Below, piece by piece: positions 42,540 to 50,913 of a stretch of 52,557 nucleotides of DNA; position 1 is the first letter of the stretch; each line of letters begins with the position of its first letter. The notes under the pieces are model-generated. The model did no database searches and was not told the origin of the DNA. It saw only the letters and a list, made by a program, of their open reading frames with translations. The position numbers were made by a program, and so were the translations under genes. Source of the DNA: an uncultured Dorea sp. (lineage in GTDB: Bacteria; Bacillota; Clostridia; Lachnospirales; Lachnospiraceae); assembly GCA_949916155.1 (NCBI GenBank), contig CATLEM010000002.1, forward strand, positions 1-52,557. The letters run 5' to 3'.

Positions 42540-43850
42540 ATGAGACTGGAAGGAACTTCGCTGAGAAAAGATTTTATGCGCTTTATCGTGCCGTCGATCG
42601 CGGCACAGTGGGTGTTTACGCTGTACACGATGGTAGACGGGATATTTGTGGCGAGAGGGGTATCGGAGACAGCGCTGACGGCGGTGAATATCGCCATGCC
42701 TTATACGATGGCATTATTTTCCCTGTCGATCCTGTTCGCGGTAGGCACATCCACCGTGACAGCGATACTATTAGGAGAAAAAAACGGAAGACGGGCAAAT
42801 GAAGTATTTACGCAGAATATCGTGCTTCTGGCCGGCTTTTCTGTCCTCATCACTGTCCTGGTGATGCTAAATCTCGAGCGGGTCGCGGCATTTCTTGGGG
42901 CGACAAAATTAAATAAAGTGTACGTGCTGGAATACTTAAGATGGCTTGTGCCGTTTTCGGCGGCATTTATCCTGTCCTATTCTTTTGAGATGCTCATTAA
43001 GACGGACGGATTCCCGAAGCGTGCGACGGTGATCGTGACGACCGGCGCGCTTCTGAATATCGTGCTGGACTATCTGATGGTGATGAGATGGCACATGGGC
43101 GTAGGCGGAGCGGCGTTTGCGACTGGTATCTCCAACACAGTGGTGATCATCCTGTATCTGTTTCATTTCTGCGGGAAAAGCGGTGTCATCAAGTTCTGCA
43201 GGTTCTCCCTTGACATCCCGCTTATCGGGAGGGAGTTTAAGAACGGCCTGTCCTCCGGGATCACGGAGCTGTCCGCGGGCTTTATCATCTTCCTGTTCAA
43301 CCAGGCGATCATCCGCCTGCTGAATGATGACGCCCTTGTCAGCTATACGATCATCTCCTACGTCAATTCGCTGGGAGTGATGGCGATGGTGGGGATCGCC
43401 CAGGGATATCAGCCGCTCGTCAGCTACTACTACGGCCAGAAGCGCATGGAGCGCTGCCGGAAGCTTAAAAAATACGGAATCGCCGCTGCCGCTGTGATTT
43501 CTGTCATATACACCGCCGCCTGTATGGTCTTCGCCGGAAAGATCGTCTCCCTGTTCGTCTCCCCGGAGATGCCCGCACTTGCGGATTATTCCGTAAATGT
43601 CCTTCGGATATTCTCCCTGTCCTTCCTGCTGGCAGGTTACAATGTCGTGATTGGAGGCTACTTTATCGCGGTAGAGGAATCCTTCGCTTCTACTGCCATC
43701 TCTCTGTCAAGAAGCATCGTCACCCTGACCGTGTGTCTTGCGGTCCTGACTGTAGTATTCGGCGGTGCCGGGATCTGGTGGACGCCGCTTCTTTCCGAGG
43801 CCGTGACACTCGTCTTTACAGCCGTGCTGCTGAAAAAATATACAGGTTAA
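42540..43850 (+). CDS. MATE family multidrug exporter
   Basis: 436 residues with twelve predicted helices in two halves, typical of MATE proteins of the MepA/DinF-like group (MRLEGTSLRKDFMRFIVPSI at the start, SYSFEMLIKTDGFPKRATVI mid-way, YQPLVSYYYGQKRMERCRKL in the second half). It should expel cationic drugs using an ion gradient. The MerR-type promoter upstream indicates drug-responsive activation by the divergent regulator. The ribosome site (AGAGGAA) is about 13 bases away. G+C content rises from here to about 47000. Confidence 0.9.
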   Translation: MRLEGTSLRKDFMRFIVPSIAAQWVFTLYTMVDGIFVARGVSETALTAVNIAMPYTMALFSLSILFAVGTSTVTAILLGEKNGRRANEVFTQNIVLLAGFSVLITVLVMLNLERVAAFLGATKLNKVYVLEYLRWLVPFSAAFILSYSFEMLIKTDGFPKRATVIVTTGALLNIVLDYLMVMRWHMGVGGAAFATGISNTVVIILYLFHFCGKSGVIKFCRFSLDIPLIGREFKNGLSSGITELSAGFIIFLFNQAIIRLLNDDALVSYTIISYVNSLGVMAMVGIAQGYQPLVSYYYGQKRMERCRKLKKYGIAAAAVISVIYTAACMVFAGKIVSLFVSPEMPALADYSVNVLRIFSLSFLLAGYNVVIGGYFIAVEESFASTAISLSRSIVTLTVCLAVLTVVFGGAGIWWTPLLSEAVTLVFTAVLLKKYTG

Positions 43851-43859
43851 ATCTCCCTA

Positions 43860-43904
43860 TTTACATTAACACGCTGATGCGGTAAAATACTTTTAATGCG
43901 TGTT
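43860..43904 (+). promoter_or_regulatory. Promoter of the oxidoreductase operon with inverted repeat
   Basis: TTTACA (43860-43865) and TAAAAT (43883-43888) have a 17-base spacer. An inverted repeat, AACACGC (43868-43874) and GCGTGTT (43898-43904), brackets the -10 and may be an operator. Confidence 0.5.
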
Positions 43905-43990
43905 CCGACGTATTTATTTTACACGATAACACAGCAGATGACCCATGATATTTCATAGGCCAAAGAAGGACAAAAGAAAGGAAGAAGGAA

Positions 43991-44563
43991 ATGAGTAACC
44001 ACACAGAGATCAGATGGCACGGCCGGGGCGGCCAGGGTGCCAAGACGGCTGCCCTGCTTTTGGCGGACGTAGCTTTCCAGACCGGAAAATATGTGCAGGG
44101 CTTTCCTGAGTATGGCCCGGAACGTATGGGAGCGCCGATCACCGCTTACAACCGGATCAGCGATACCGTGATCCGCGCACATTCTAATATTTATGACCCG
44201 CAGTATGTTGTTGTTGTGGACGAATCACTTCTGGAGACGGTTGACGTCACCAGCGGGCTCAAGGAAGACGGGGCGATCCTGATCAACACAGAGCGCCCGA
44301 AGGAGGAGATCATTCCCCACCTTAAGGGCTATAAAGGAAAAGTCTATACCATTGACGCGAAGAAAGTGTCGTTAGCGACGATCGGGAGATATTTCCCCAA
44401 TACGCCGCTCCTTGCAGCGATCGTAAAGGTTGCGGGGATTATGGAGGAAGAGACATTTTTAAAAGAGATGAGAGCGTCCTTTAACCATAAGTTTGCCAGC
44501 AAGCCGGAAGTGATCGAGGGCAATATAAAGGCGCTTGAGATGGCGCTTAAGGAGGTGCAGTGA
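43991..44563 (+). CDS. porC: 2-oxoacid:ferredoxin oxidoreductase, gamma subunit (pyruvate synthase type)
   Basis: 190 residues of the catalytic gamma domain: EIRWHGRGGQGAKTAALLLA, then GFPEYGPERMGAPITAYNRI and VVVVDESLLETVD. It is the first gene of a four-gene set in the order gamma, delta, alpha, beta, and overlaps the delta gene by 4 bases. The complex oxidises pyruvate to acetyl-CoA and reduced ferredoxin, or runs in reverse. Pyruvate as substrate is inferred from the alpha subunit. Confidence 0.9.
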   Translation: MSNHTEIRWHGRGGQGAKTAALLLADVAFQTGKYVQGFPEYGPERMGAPITAYNRISDTVIRAHSNIYDPQYVVVVDESLLETVDVTSGLKEDGAILINTERPKEEIIPHLKGYKGKVYTIDAKKVSLATIGRYFPNTPLLAAIVKVAGIMEEETFLKEMRASFNHKFASKPEVIEGNIKALEMALKEVQ

Positions 44564-44865
44564 TGGCGACAGATATCAGCAGATTAGGATTAAAGACGAA
44601 GTGGCAGGATCTGACGGAAGGGATGATCGTCGCCGGAGCAGGCACGTCAAAAGCGTTCAACACCGGCGAGTGGTCCAACAATAAGCCGCAGTTTATTGAA
44701 GATAAATGCAAGCAATGCCTGCTCTGCGTTCCGGTATGCCCGGACAGTTCTATCCCGGTAAAGGAGAAGAAGCGGGGCGGATTCGACTACGAGCACTGCA
44801 AAGGATGCGGCATCTGCGTAAAAGCATGCCCGTTCGGCGCGATTACGATGGAAGGGGTGAAATAG
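44560..44865 (+). CDS. porD: 2-oxoacid:ferredoxin oxidoreductase, delta subunit (2 x 4Fe-4S)
   Basis: 101 residues with two ferredoxin motifs, CKQCLLCVPVCP (~48-59) and CKGCGICVKACP (~79-90), the electron-transfer subunit of the complex. It starts in the overlap ATGATGG with the gamma gene and ends 1 base before alpha. Separate small subunits are typical of the archaeal/Thermotoga-style enzyme, not the fused clostridial one. Confidence 0.93.
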   Translation: MMATDISRLGLKTKWQDLTEGMIVAGAGTSKAFNTGEWSNNKPQFIEDKCKQCLLCVPVCPDSSIPVKEKKRGGFDYEHCKGCGICVKACPFGAITMEGVK

Positions 44866-44866
44866 T

Positions 44867-46048
44867 ATGGCAAAGAGAGACCGTTTATCAGGAAATGAAG
44901 CCGTAGCCATCGCGCTTAGGCAGATCAACCCGGATGTGTTCCCGGCATTCCCGATCACTCCGTCTACGGAGATCCCCCAGTATTTTGCCTCCTTTGCGGC
45001 AGACGGGCTGGTGGATACAGAATTTATCCCGGTGGAGAGCGAGCACAGCTCCATGAGCGCGGCGATCGGAGCTTCCGCGGCAGGCGCAAGGAGCCTTACC
45101 GCCACATCCTCCTGCGGGCTTGCCTATATGTGGGAGGAGTTATATATCGCGGCGTCCAACCGGCTCCCGTTAGCTTTGGCATTAGTCAACCGCGCGTTGT
45201 CCGGGCCGATCAATATCAACTGTGACCATTCGGACAGCATGGGTGCGAGAGATGCCGGATGGATCCAGATTTATGCGGAGAATAACCAGGAGGCTTATGA
45301 CAATATGGTGCAGGCTTTCCGTATCTCTGAGAACAAGGATGTCAGGCTCCCGATCATGATCTGCCAGGACGGTTTTATCACCAGCCACGCGGTGGAGAAT
45401 ATCGAGCTTTTGGAGGATAATGAGGTAAAGGATTTTGTGGGCGAGTACGAGCCGGAGAATTATCTGCTGAACCCGGAATGCCCGATGGCCGTCGGCCCTT
45501 ATTCTGTTACCGATTACTACATGGAAGCGAAGCGCAATCAGGCGGAGGGCATGCGGCATGTGGAGCAGGTTGTCCTCGATGTCGCAAAAGAGTTTAAGGC
45601 ATTGTCCGGAAGAGAGTACGGCTTATTCGAGGCATACCGGATGGAGGATGCCGAGCGCGCGGTAGTGATGATCGGTTCCGCAGCAGGGACGACGAAGGAT
45701 GCTATTGACAGGCTGCGGGAGAAGGGGGAAAAGGTCGGACTCATTAAGATCCGCTTGTTCCGTCCGTTCCCGGCAGAAAAAATCGCGGAGGCGCTTAAGG
45801 ACGTGAAAGCTGTCGCTGTCATGGACCGCGCAGAAGGTTACACGAACCACGGCGGGCCTTTGGGCGCTGACGTGATGGCAGCTTTGTTCCGCGCAAAGTC
45901 TTCGGCCCATGCAGTCAACATCATCTACGGACTTGGCGGGCGCGATGTGCGGGTAGAGGATATGGAGAAAGTATTTGCTGACCTTAAGCAGATCATTGAC
46001 GTCGATGACGCGGGCGAGACTTACCGCTACATGGGTGTCAGAGAGTAA
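44867..46048 (+). CDS. porA: 2-oxoacid:ferredoxin oxidoreductase, alpha subunit
   Basis: 393 residues. The pyrimidine-binding domain shows FPITPSTEIPQYF (~28-40), EHSSMSAAIGASAAGARSLT and SSCGLAYMWEELYIAASNRL, and the domain II region near the end shows IYGLGGRDVRVEDMEKVF. These resemble PorA rather than the branched-chain VorA type, so pyruvate is the likely substrate. It is tightly placed between delta and beta genes. Confidence 0.9.
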   Translation: MAKRDRLSGNEAVAIALRQINPDVFPAFPITPSTEIPQYFASFAADGLVDTEFIPVESEHSSMSAAIGASAAGARSLTATSSCGLAYMWEELYIAASNRLPLALALVNRALSGPININCDHSDSMGARDAGWIQIYAENNQEAYDNMVQAFRISENKDVRLPIMICQDGFITSHAVENIELLEDNEVKDFVGEYEPENYLLNPECPMAVGPYSVTDYYMEAKRNQAEGMRHVEQVVLDVAKEFKALSGREYGLFEAYRMEDAERAVVMIGSAAGTTKDAIDRLREKGEKVGLIKIRLFRPFPAEKIAEALKDVKAVAVMDRAEGYTNHGGPLGADVMAALFRAKSSAHAVNIIYGLGGRDVRVEDMEKVFADLKQIIDVDDAGETYRYMGVRE

Positions 46049-46062
46049 GGAGGGACGAGAAA

Positions 46063-46995
46063 GTGAGTTATAATTTTAAAGAAACGATGAACAAACCGGA
46101 ACGTCTTGCTCCGGGACACAGGATGTGCGCAGGATGCGGCGGCACGATCGCGGTAAGGAACGTGCTGCGCGGGCTTCACGAGGGCGATAAGGCAGTGATC
46201 GGTAATGCCACAGGCTGCCTTGAGGTGTCTACATTTACCTACCCGTATACGTCCTGGGAGGACAGCTATATCCACAATGCTTTTGAAAATGCAGGCGCGA
46301 CGTTAAGCGGCGTGGAGGGTGCGTACAAGGTGCTGAAGCGAAAAGGGAAGCTTGATGCCACTTATAAATTCATTACCTTCGGCGGCGACGGCGGTACATA
46401 CGACATCGGTTTCCAGTCCCTTTCCGGGGCGATGGAGCGCAACCACGATATGGTGTATGTCTGCTACGACAACGGCGCTTACATGAATACAGGTATCCAG
46501 CGCTCTTCCGCGACCCCGATGTATGCGGATACGACGACAACGCCGGTGGGAAGCGAAAGCAACGGTAAGCCCCAGAACCGGAAAGACCTTGCGGCGATCA
46601 TCGCTGCCCATGATGTTCCCTATGTGGCGCAGACCACCTTTGTGCAGAACTTCAAGGACCTGCATGTGAAGTCGGAAAAAGCAATCTACACGCCGGGAGC
46701 AGCGTTCCTTAATATCATGGCGCCGTGCCCGCGGGGATGGCGGTACAATACGCCGGATATTATGGAGATCTGCAAATTAGGTGTGGAGACCTGCTACTGG
46801 CCGCTGTTTGAGGTAGTTGAGGGCAAGTGGATCCTTAACTATGAGCCGAAGAAGAAACTGCCGGTCGAGGATTTCTTAAAGCCCCAGGGACGGTTTAAGC
46901 ACCTGTTTAAGAAAGGGAACGAGTATCTCATCGAAGAGTTCCAGAAGGAAGTGGACAGAAGATGGGAAGAGTTGTTGTTCAGATGTTCGAAATAG
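46063..46995 (+). CDS. porB: 2-oxoacid:ferredoxin oxidoreductase, beta subunit (TPP-binding)
   Basis: 310 residues from GTG at 46063 after AAGGAGG. Cluster cysteines appear in RMCAGCGG (~21-28) and later C residues (MAPCPRGWRYNT). The TPP-binding motif is GGDGGTYDIGFQSLSGAMER (~108-127), followed by the Mg-binding NGAYMNTG. It completes the four-subunit enzyme; its need for TPP links to thiT and thiN in this window. A terminator hairpin follows. Confidence 0.93.
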   Translation: MSYNFKETMNKPERLAPGHRMCAGCGGTIAVRNVLRGLHEGDKAVIGNATGCLEVSTFTYPYTSWEDSYIHNAFENAGATLSGVEGAYKVLKRKGKLDATYKFITFGGDGGTYDIGFQSLSGAMERNHDMVYVCYDNGAYMNTGIQRSSATPMYADTTTTPVGSESNGKPQNRKDLAAIIAAHDVPYVAQTTFVQNFKDLHVKSEKAIYTPGAAFLNIMAPCPRGWRYNTPDIMEICKLGVETCYWPLFEVVEGKWILNYEPKKKLPVEDFLKPQGRFKHLFKKGNEYLIEEFQKEVDRRWEELLFRCSK

Positions 46996-47022
46996 ACGTT
47001 TGAGGCTATAAGATAAAAATGG

Positions 47023-47058
47023 CACCTGGCATACCCAAAACTTCGGGCGTGCCAGGTG
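47023..47058. terminator. Terminator hairpin after porB, probably bidirectional
   Basis: CACCTGGCA (47023-47031) pairs perfectly with TGCCAGGTG (47050-47058), with AAAAAT on the left. It separates the convergent porB and HipA-like genes. Confidence 0.65.
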
Positions 47059-47078
47059 TTCAATCATCTGTAACAGAT

Positions 47079-48110
47079 TTATAGCTTTTTCTCGAATAAT
47101 TCGGCGTAAAGATTTTCAAAATCTTTCTCCATGTAGTCTGTTCCGTTGTTCAGCCTGTTGAATGCATCCTGATTATGATTTCCCGATATAGCGCATTCGT
47201 AGGCTGGCTTAAGGATATATTCTACCCTTGCCCCCAACATAGTCTTATAAAAGGTTTTCCTGACATCTGACAAAAATTCCTGTGCATCGATAAATTCCGT
47301 AATACAGGGCATCTGATCCAATATCATGGGAACAACTTTTTGGACAGCCTGATCTAAAGATGGCACATACCCTGATGACAGCATATCAAGATAGCTGACT
47401 TTTTGTCCGTTGACAGTAAGCGCGGCTTTCGGAAATAATAGCGTCCTTTTCAATATTTCTTTTGGGAATAAAAGCACATCTTCTTGCATCGCTTTTTCGG
47501 ATAATGCCGGAAACAATGTGCTCCCATTATCATAAACCGGCGCGGCATATATGGTCTGCGACTGCGTGTCGGTGATATACCCCCAGTTTCCCATATGGCG
47601 GTCAAAATTTCCCACCAGGGCGTCTCCGATAAACCTTTCCCAGTAGGAATCCCAAAATTCATCGGCATAATCATGTAATACGGGGTCATTATGGAGAACA
47701 TAGTCAATCTGTTGGATGTCCGGTACGCGCCCAATATCACCAGAATCATAATGCTTGCGCATATATTGCCCGAACTCGATCAGATATTGATGGCTGGAAG
47801 TGAAATTTTTACAGGCGACCAGTAAATTCTGGCAGCGAGTGCCGATAAATGTTTCGTGTACTTCAAAGCCTGCAATGCCAAGGATATGGCTTGCCATATA
47901 TTCTGATAGGACGTTGTTCACATAACTTGTATCCAAATCATTTATCCGGGTATGTGATTCTGCATATTTTACGAGATACCGATGCCCATCGGGATTGATC
48001 AGCCCTTCTTTCCTGTCGGAGCCGCTGTAAGCTGTAGTCATGTCCAGTGACCAGCCATCTAAGGCCGGCAATGCGCTGCTTTCCCAATATATATCTGAAA
48101 TTCCTTTCAT
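47079..48110 (-). CDS. HipA/CtkA-like protein kinase, stand-alone
   Basis: 343 residues from ATG 48110 after AGGTGA; a longer start at 48155 lacks support. It has a candidate ATP-binding Lys in RYLVKYAE (~45-52), the catalytic loop GNFDRHMGNWGYI (~172-184, Asp and Asn present) and the metal-binding DNG in APVYDNGSTLFP (~192-203). This is the HipA C-terminal kinase fold, without the N-subdomain of classical HipA and without a HipB antitoxin gene beside it. It may phosphorylate a protein or act as a toxin-like regulator; the target is unknown. Confidence 0.75.
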   Translation of the reverse strand: MKGISDIYWESSALPALDGWSLDMTTAYSGSDRKEGLINPDGHRYLVKYAESHTRINDLDTSYVNNVLSEYMASHILGIAGFEVHETFIGTRCQNLLVACKNFTSSHQYLIEFGQYMRKHYDSGDIGRVPDIQQIDYVLHNDPVLHDYADEFWDSYWERFIGDALVGNFDRHMGNWGYITDTQSQTIYAAPVYDNGSTLFPALSEKAMQEDVLLFPKEILKRTLLFPKAALTVNGQKVSYLDMLSSGYVPSLDQAVQKVVPMILDQMPCITEFIDAQEFLSDVRKTFYKTMLGARVEYILKPAYECAISGNHNQDAFNRLNNGTDYMEKDFENLYAELFEKKL

Positions 48111-48217
48111 TACAGTCACCTGCCTTAACGATAGATATTGTTTACATTGTACCATATGTTTACCTTTTTGTAGAGGATGCGTGGGAATTTTGTGGGAATT
48201 TTGATTGCATATTTATC

Positions 48218-48246
48218 TGGACACCTTTTTTCCCAAGGGTTATAAT
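48218..48246 (+). promoter_or_regulatory. Promoter of the AIM24-family gene
   Basis: TGGACA (48218-48223) and a perfect TATAAT (48241-48246) with a 17-base spacer. Just upstream, GTGGGAATTTT occurs twice in tandem (48181-48202). Confidence 0.7.
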
Positions 48247-48287
48247 TCTATTTAGGAATATGCAAGGAAAGAAGGAGGAGTAAAGAC

Positions 48288-48968
48288 ATGAGATACCAGA
48301 TACAAGGAGAGACGCTTCCGGTAGTGATCTGTGAACTTGAGGCAGGAGAGAGGATGATCACAGAGGGCGGCGCGATGTCGTGGATGTCGCCGAACATGAA
48401 GATGGAGACGACCAGCAACGGAGGGATCGGCAAAGCATTTGGACGGGCGTTTTCCGGCGAGAAGATGTTCCAGAATATCTATACCGCCCAGGGAGGGCCG
48501 GGGATGATCGCGTTCGCGTCCAGCTTTCCGGGTTCCATCCGGGCGTTTGAGATCAGTCCGGGAAGAGACATGATCTTCCAGAAGAGCGCGTTCCTTGCCA
48601 GTGAGGATGGGGTGCAGTTATCCATGCATTTCCGGAAGAAACTGGGATCGGGACTGTTTGGCGGCGAGGGCTTTATCATGCAGAAAGTGAGCGGGCAGGG
48701 GATCATGTTCGCGGAGTTTGACGGGCATGTGATTGAGTATGACCTGCAGCCTGGGCAGCAGATCATTATCGATACCGGTCATCTTGCGGCGATGGAGGCG
48801 ACCTGCAATATGGATATCCAGAGCGTGCCGGGCGTGAAGAATATGCTGTTCGGCGGCGAAGGATTATTCAATACGGTCATCACCGGGCCGGGGAAAGTGT
48901 GGCTTCAGACGATGCCGATCAGCAATGTGGCCGGAGCGCTGCGGCCGTATATCCCGACGGGAAATTAA
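48288..48968 (+). CDS. AIM24 / TIGR00266 family protein
   Basis: 226 residues, nearly all beta strand and rich in Gly. Family landmarks are EAGERMITEGGAMSWMSPNM (~21-40), ALGRAFSGE-like FGRAFSGEKMFQNIYTA and the late DTGHLAAME. AIM24/YdjP-type proteins form a double-stranded beta-helix; their biochemical role is not settled. AAGGAGGAG precedes the ATG. It appears monocistronic. Confidence 0.88.
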   Translation: MRYQIQGETLPVVICELEAGERMITEGGAMSWMSPNMKMETTSNGGIGKAFGRAFSGEKMFQNIYTAQGGPGMIAFASSFPGSIRAFEISPGRDMIFQKSAFLASEDGVQLSMHFRKKLGSGLFGGEGFIMQKVSGQGIMFAEFDGHVIEYDLQPGQQIIIDTGHLAAMEATCNMDIQSVPGVKNMLFGGEGLFNTVITGPGKVWLQTMPISNVAGALRPYIPTGN

Positions 48969-48987
48969 GCGGGGAGATCATTAAATC

Positions 48988-49016
48988 TTGACAAATCCGC
49001 TCCGTTTCCCTATAAT
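48988..49016 (+). promoter_or_regulatory. Consensus promoter of the ABC-F gene
   Basis: Perfect TTGACA (48988-48993) and perfect TATAAT (49011-49016) with a 17-base spacer, about 235 bases before the main start. The transcript thus has a long leader. Confidence 0.9.
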
Positions 49017-49034
49017 GGGTTCAGATTAAAGAAG

Positions 49035-49168
49035 AGAGAGGTGAAAAGATGAGGAGATAGTTCGCTTTTGAAAACATGAGACTTGATTGTTTTTATCGTC
49101 CGGTGTATCCGGGGGATAGTTGTTTTATGTTGCCAAAAGTGGATTATGTTCTCATAACCTCTCTTTTT
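49035..49168 (+). terminator. Putative attenuator in the ABC-F leader
   Basis: AGAGAGGT (49035-49042), the ribosome site of a three-codon leader frame, and ATGAG (49049-49053) can pair with CTCAT (49151-49155) and ACCTCTCT (49157-49164), followed by a T-run: a terminator. The same ATAACCTC strand (49154-49161) can instead pair with GAGGTTAT (49199-49206). TTGCCAAA (49130-49137) also pairs with TTTGGCAA (49224-49231). A stalled ribosome on the leader frame would free the second structure. Mechanism inferred by analogy with other ABC-F leaders. Confidence 0.6.
49049..49060 (+). CDS. Three-codon leader peptide (Met-Arg-Arg)
   Basis: ATG-AGG-AGA-TAG begins 6 bases after the good ribosome site AGAGAGGTG. 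Its position inside the terminator stem suggests it senses ribosome stalling. Both Arg codons are rare-type AGG/AGA. Confidence 0.5.
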   Translation: MRR

Positions 49169-49250
49169 CTGTGTAAAAATATTGTATAGTTACGACGTGA
49201 GGTTATCTGAGTGCATGACTTCCTTTGGCAATAAGGGAGGAGGAATTATT

Positions 49251-50789
49251 ATGGCGCAGATCAGGGTGAACGACCTCACGTTTTATTATGAGGGAAGCTA
49301 TGACAATATTTTTGAACACGTGTCTTTTGCGGTGGACACGGACTGGAAGCTGGGATTTATCGGGAGGAACGGGAAGGGCAAGACGACTTTCCTAAATCTT
49401 CTGCTGGGCAGGTATGAGTATAAAGGCTCGATCACGGCAAGCACAGTTTTCGATTATTTTCCGTATCAGATCAAGGAAGAAACTTTAAGTCTTCCGGCCA
49501 TCGACTTTGCCGGGGAGCTGAAAGCGGGCTTGGAGCAGTGGCGCATGCTCCGCGAGCTTGGGAAACTTAAGCTGGATGCGGAAGTGCTGTACCGTCCGTT
49601 CTGCACGCTGAGCTTCGGGGAGCAGACGAAGCTTCTGCTTGCGGTGTTATTCTCCGGGGAAAATGATTTTCTGCTTATCGACGAGCCGACGAACCATCTG
49701 GATATGAAAGCGCGGGAGACGGTGAAGGAATATTTAAGAGGAAAGAGAGGGTTTATCCTGGTGTCCCACGACAGGGATTTCCTGGACGCGTGCGTAGACC
49801 ATGTGCTGGTGTTCGGCAGACGGACCATAGAGGTGCAGGCGGGGAATTTTTCAAGCTGGTGGGAGAATAAAAGGCGGCAGGACCTTCACGTGCAGATGGA
49901 GAATGAAAAGCACAGAAAAGAGATTGTCAAGCTTAAGGCGGCGGCCAGGCAGACGAGGCAGTGGGCGGATAAAAATGAGCGGACAAAGATCGGTTTTGAC
50001 CCGGTAAAGGAGCCGGACCGCTGCAAGGGCACGCGGGCCTTTATCGGGGCGAAGACGAAAAAGATGCAGAGCCGGGTCGGGCAGATGGAGCGCCGTCTTG
50101 ACCGGGAGATTGAGGAAAAGGAAGGGCTTCTTCGGGACATCGAGGAGACGGCGGCGCTTAAGCTCATGCCTCTTTCGCATCACAAACGGACGCTGGTTAC
50201 GGCGGATAGATTCGGGCTTATGTATGCCGGCGGGAAAGGGCCGCTTTTTGAAGACCTGAGCTTTGAGATAGATCAGGGCGACAGGGTGTTTTTAAACGGC
50301 GCCAACGGCTGTGGGAAATCCAGCCTGATCAAAGCCATCCTGCACAGAACTTTTCAGGAGAACGAGGAAACGAAAGGCTTCACGGTTATGGAAAGCGGGA
50401 AACTTTCCACAGCTTCCGGGCTGGTAGTTTCCTATATCAGCCAGGATACGTCTTTCCTGCAGGGCAGCATAAAAAAATTCTGTAAGGCCAGGAATCTTAA
50501 GGAAAGCCTGTTTCTGGGGATTCTCCGCCGCCTGGATATGGACAGGGTTCAGTTCGGAAAAGATATGCGGGAGTATTCCGAGGGGCAGAAAAAGAAGGTC
50601 CTCATTGCGGCGAGCCTTCTTACGCCCGCTCACCTTTATATCTGGGATGAGCCGCTGAATTATATCGATGTGTTTTCGAGGATGCAGATCGAGGAGCTGA
50701 TCCTTGCGTATAAGCCAACGATGCTTGCGGTGGAGCATGATGTACGGTTCAGGGAAAATATCGCGACGGAGGTGGTTGATATCAGTTAA
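49251..50789 (+). CDS. ABC-F ribosomal protection protein, Lsa-like
   Basis: 512 residues from the ATG at 49251 after GGGAGGAGG; an in-frame ATG at 49215 is less likely. Two ABC domains and no membrane segment: Walker A GRNGKGKTT (~39-47), LSFGEQTK, LLIDEPTNHLD; then a linker with long helices (~190-300), GANGCGKSS (~352-360), EYSEGQKKK and WDEPLNYIDV. The start pattern and WKLGFIGRNGKGKTT resemble the Lsa group, which clears lincosamides, streptogramin A and pleuromutilins from the ribosome. The attenuator-like leader supports antibiotic-induced expression. Resistance phenotype is inference; a housekeeping ABC-F is the alternative. Confidence 0.85.
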   Translation: MAQIRVNDLTFYYEGSYDNIFEHVSFAVDTDWKLGFIGRNGKGKTTFLNLLLGRYEYKGSITASTVFDYFPYQIKEETLSLPAIDFAGELKAGLEQWRMLRELGKLKLDAEVLYRPFCTLSFGEQTKLLLAVLFSGENDFLLIDEPTNHLDMKARETVKEYLRGKRGFILVSHDRDFLDACVDHVLVFGRRTIEVQAGNFSSWWENKRRQDLHVQMENEKHRKEIVKLKAAARQTRQWADKNERTKIGFDPVKEPDRCKGTRAFIGAKTKKMQSRVGQMERRLDREIEEKEGLLRDIEETAALKLMPLSHHKRTLVTADRFGLMYAGGKGPLFEDLSFEIDQGDRVFLNGANGCGKSSLIKAILHRTFQENEETKGFTVMESGKLSTASGLVVSYISQDTSFLQGSIKKFCKARNLKESLFLGILRRLDMDRVQFGKDMREYSEGQKKKVLIAASLLTPAHLYIWDEPLNYIDVFSRMQIEELILAYKPTMLAVEHDVRFRENIATEVVDIS

Positions 50790-50807
50790 CGGATTTCCTG
50801 ATATAGA

Positions 50808-50836
50808 TTGAACATTTCACCGGCTTGAACTATAAT
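50808..50836 (+). promoter_or_regulatory. Promoter of the ClC gene
   Basis: TTGAAC (50808-50813) and perfect TATAAT (50831-50836) with a 17-base spacer. Confidence 0.7.
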
Positions 50837-50847
50837 GTTAACAGAAA

Positions 50848-50868
50848 GTGACGGGGAATATCCGTCAC
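50848..50868 (+). promoter_or_regulatory. Leader hairpin before the ClC gene
   Basis: GTGACGG (50848-50854) pairs perfectly with CCGTCAC (50862-50868) in the short 5' leader. No T-run follows, so it may stabilise the RNA or bind a regulator. Confidence 0.35.
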
Positions 50869-50913
50869 AGACAGTTATCTTTAAAAGGGATGCCATACAA
50901 GGGAGGAATGATT

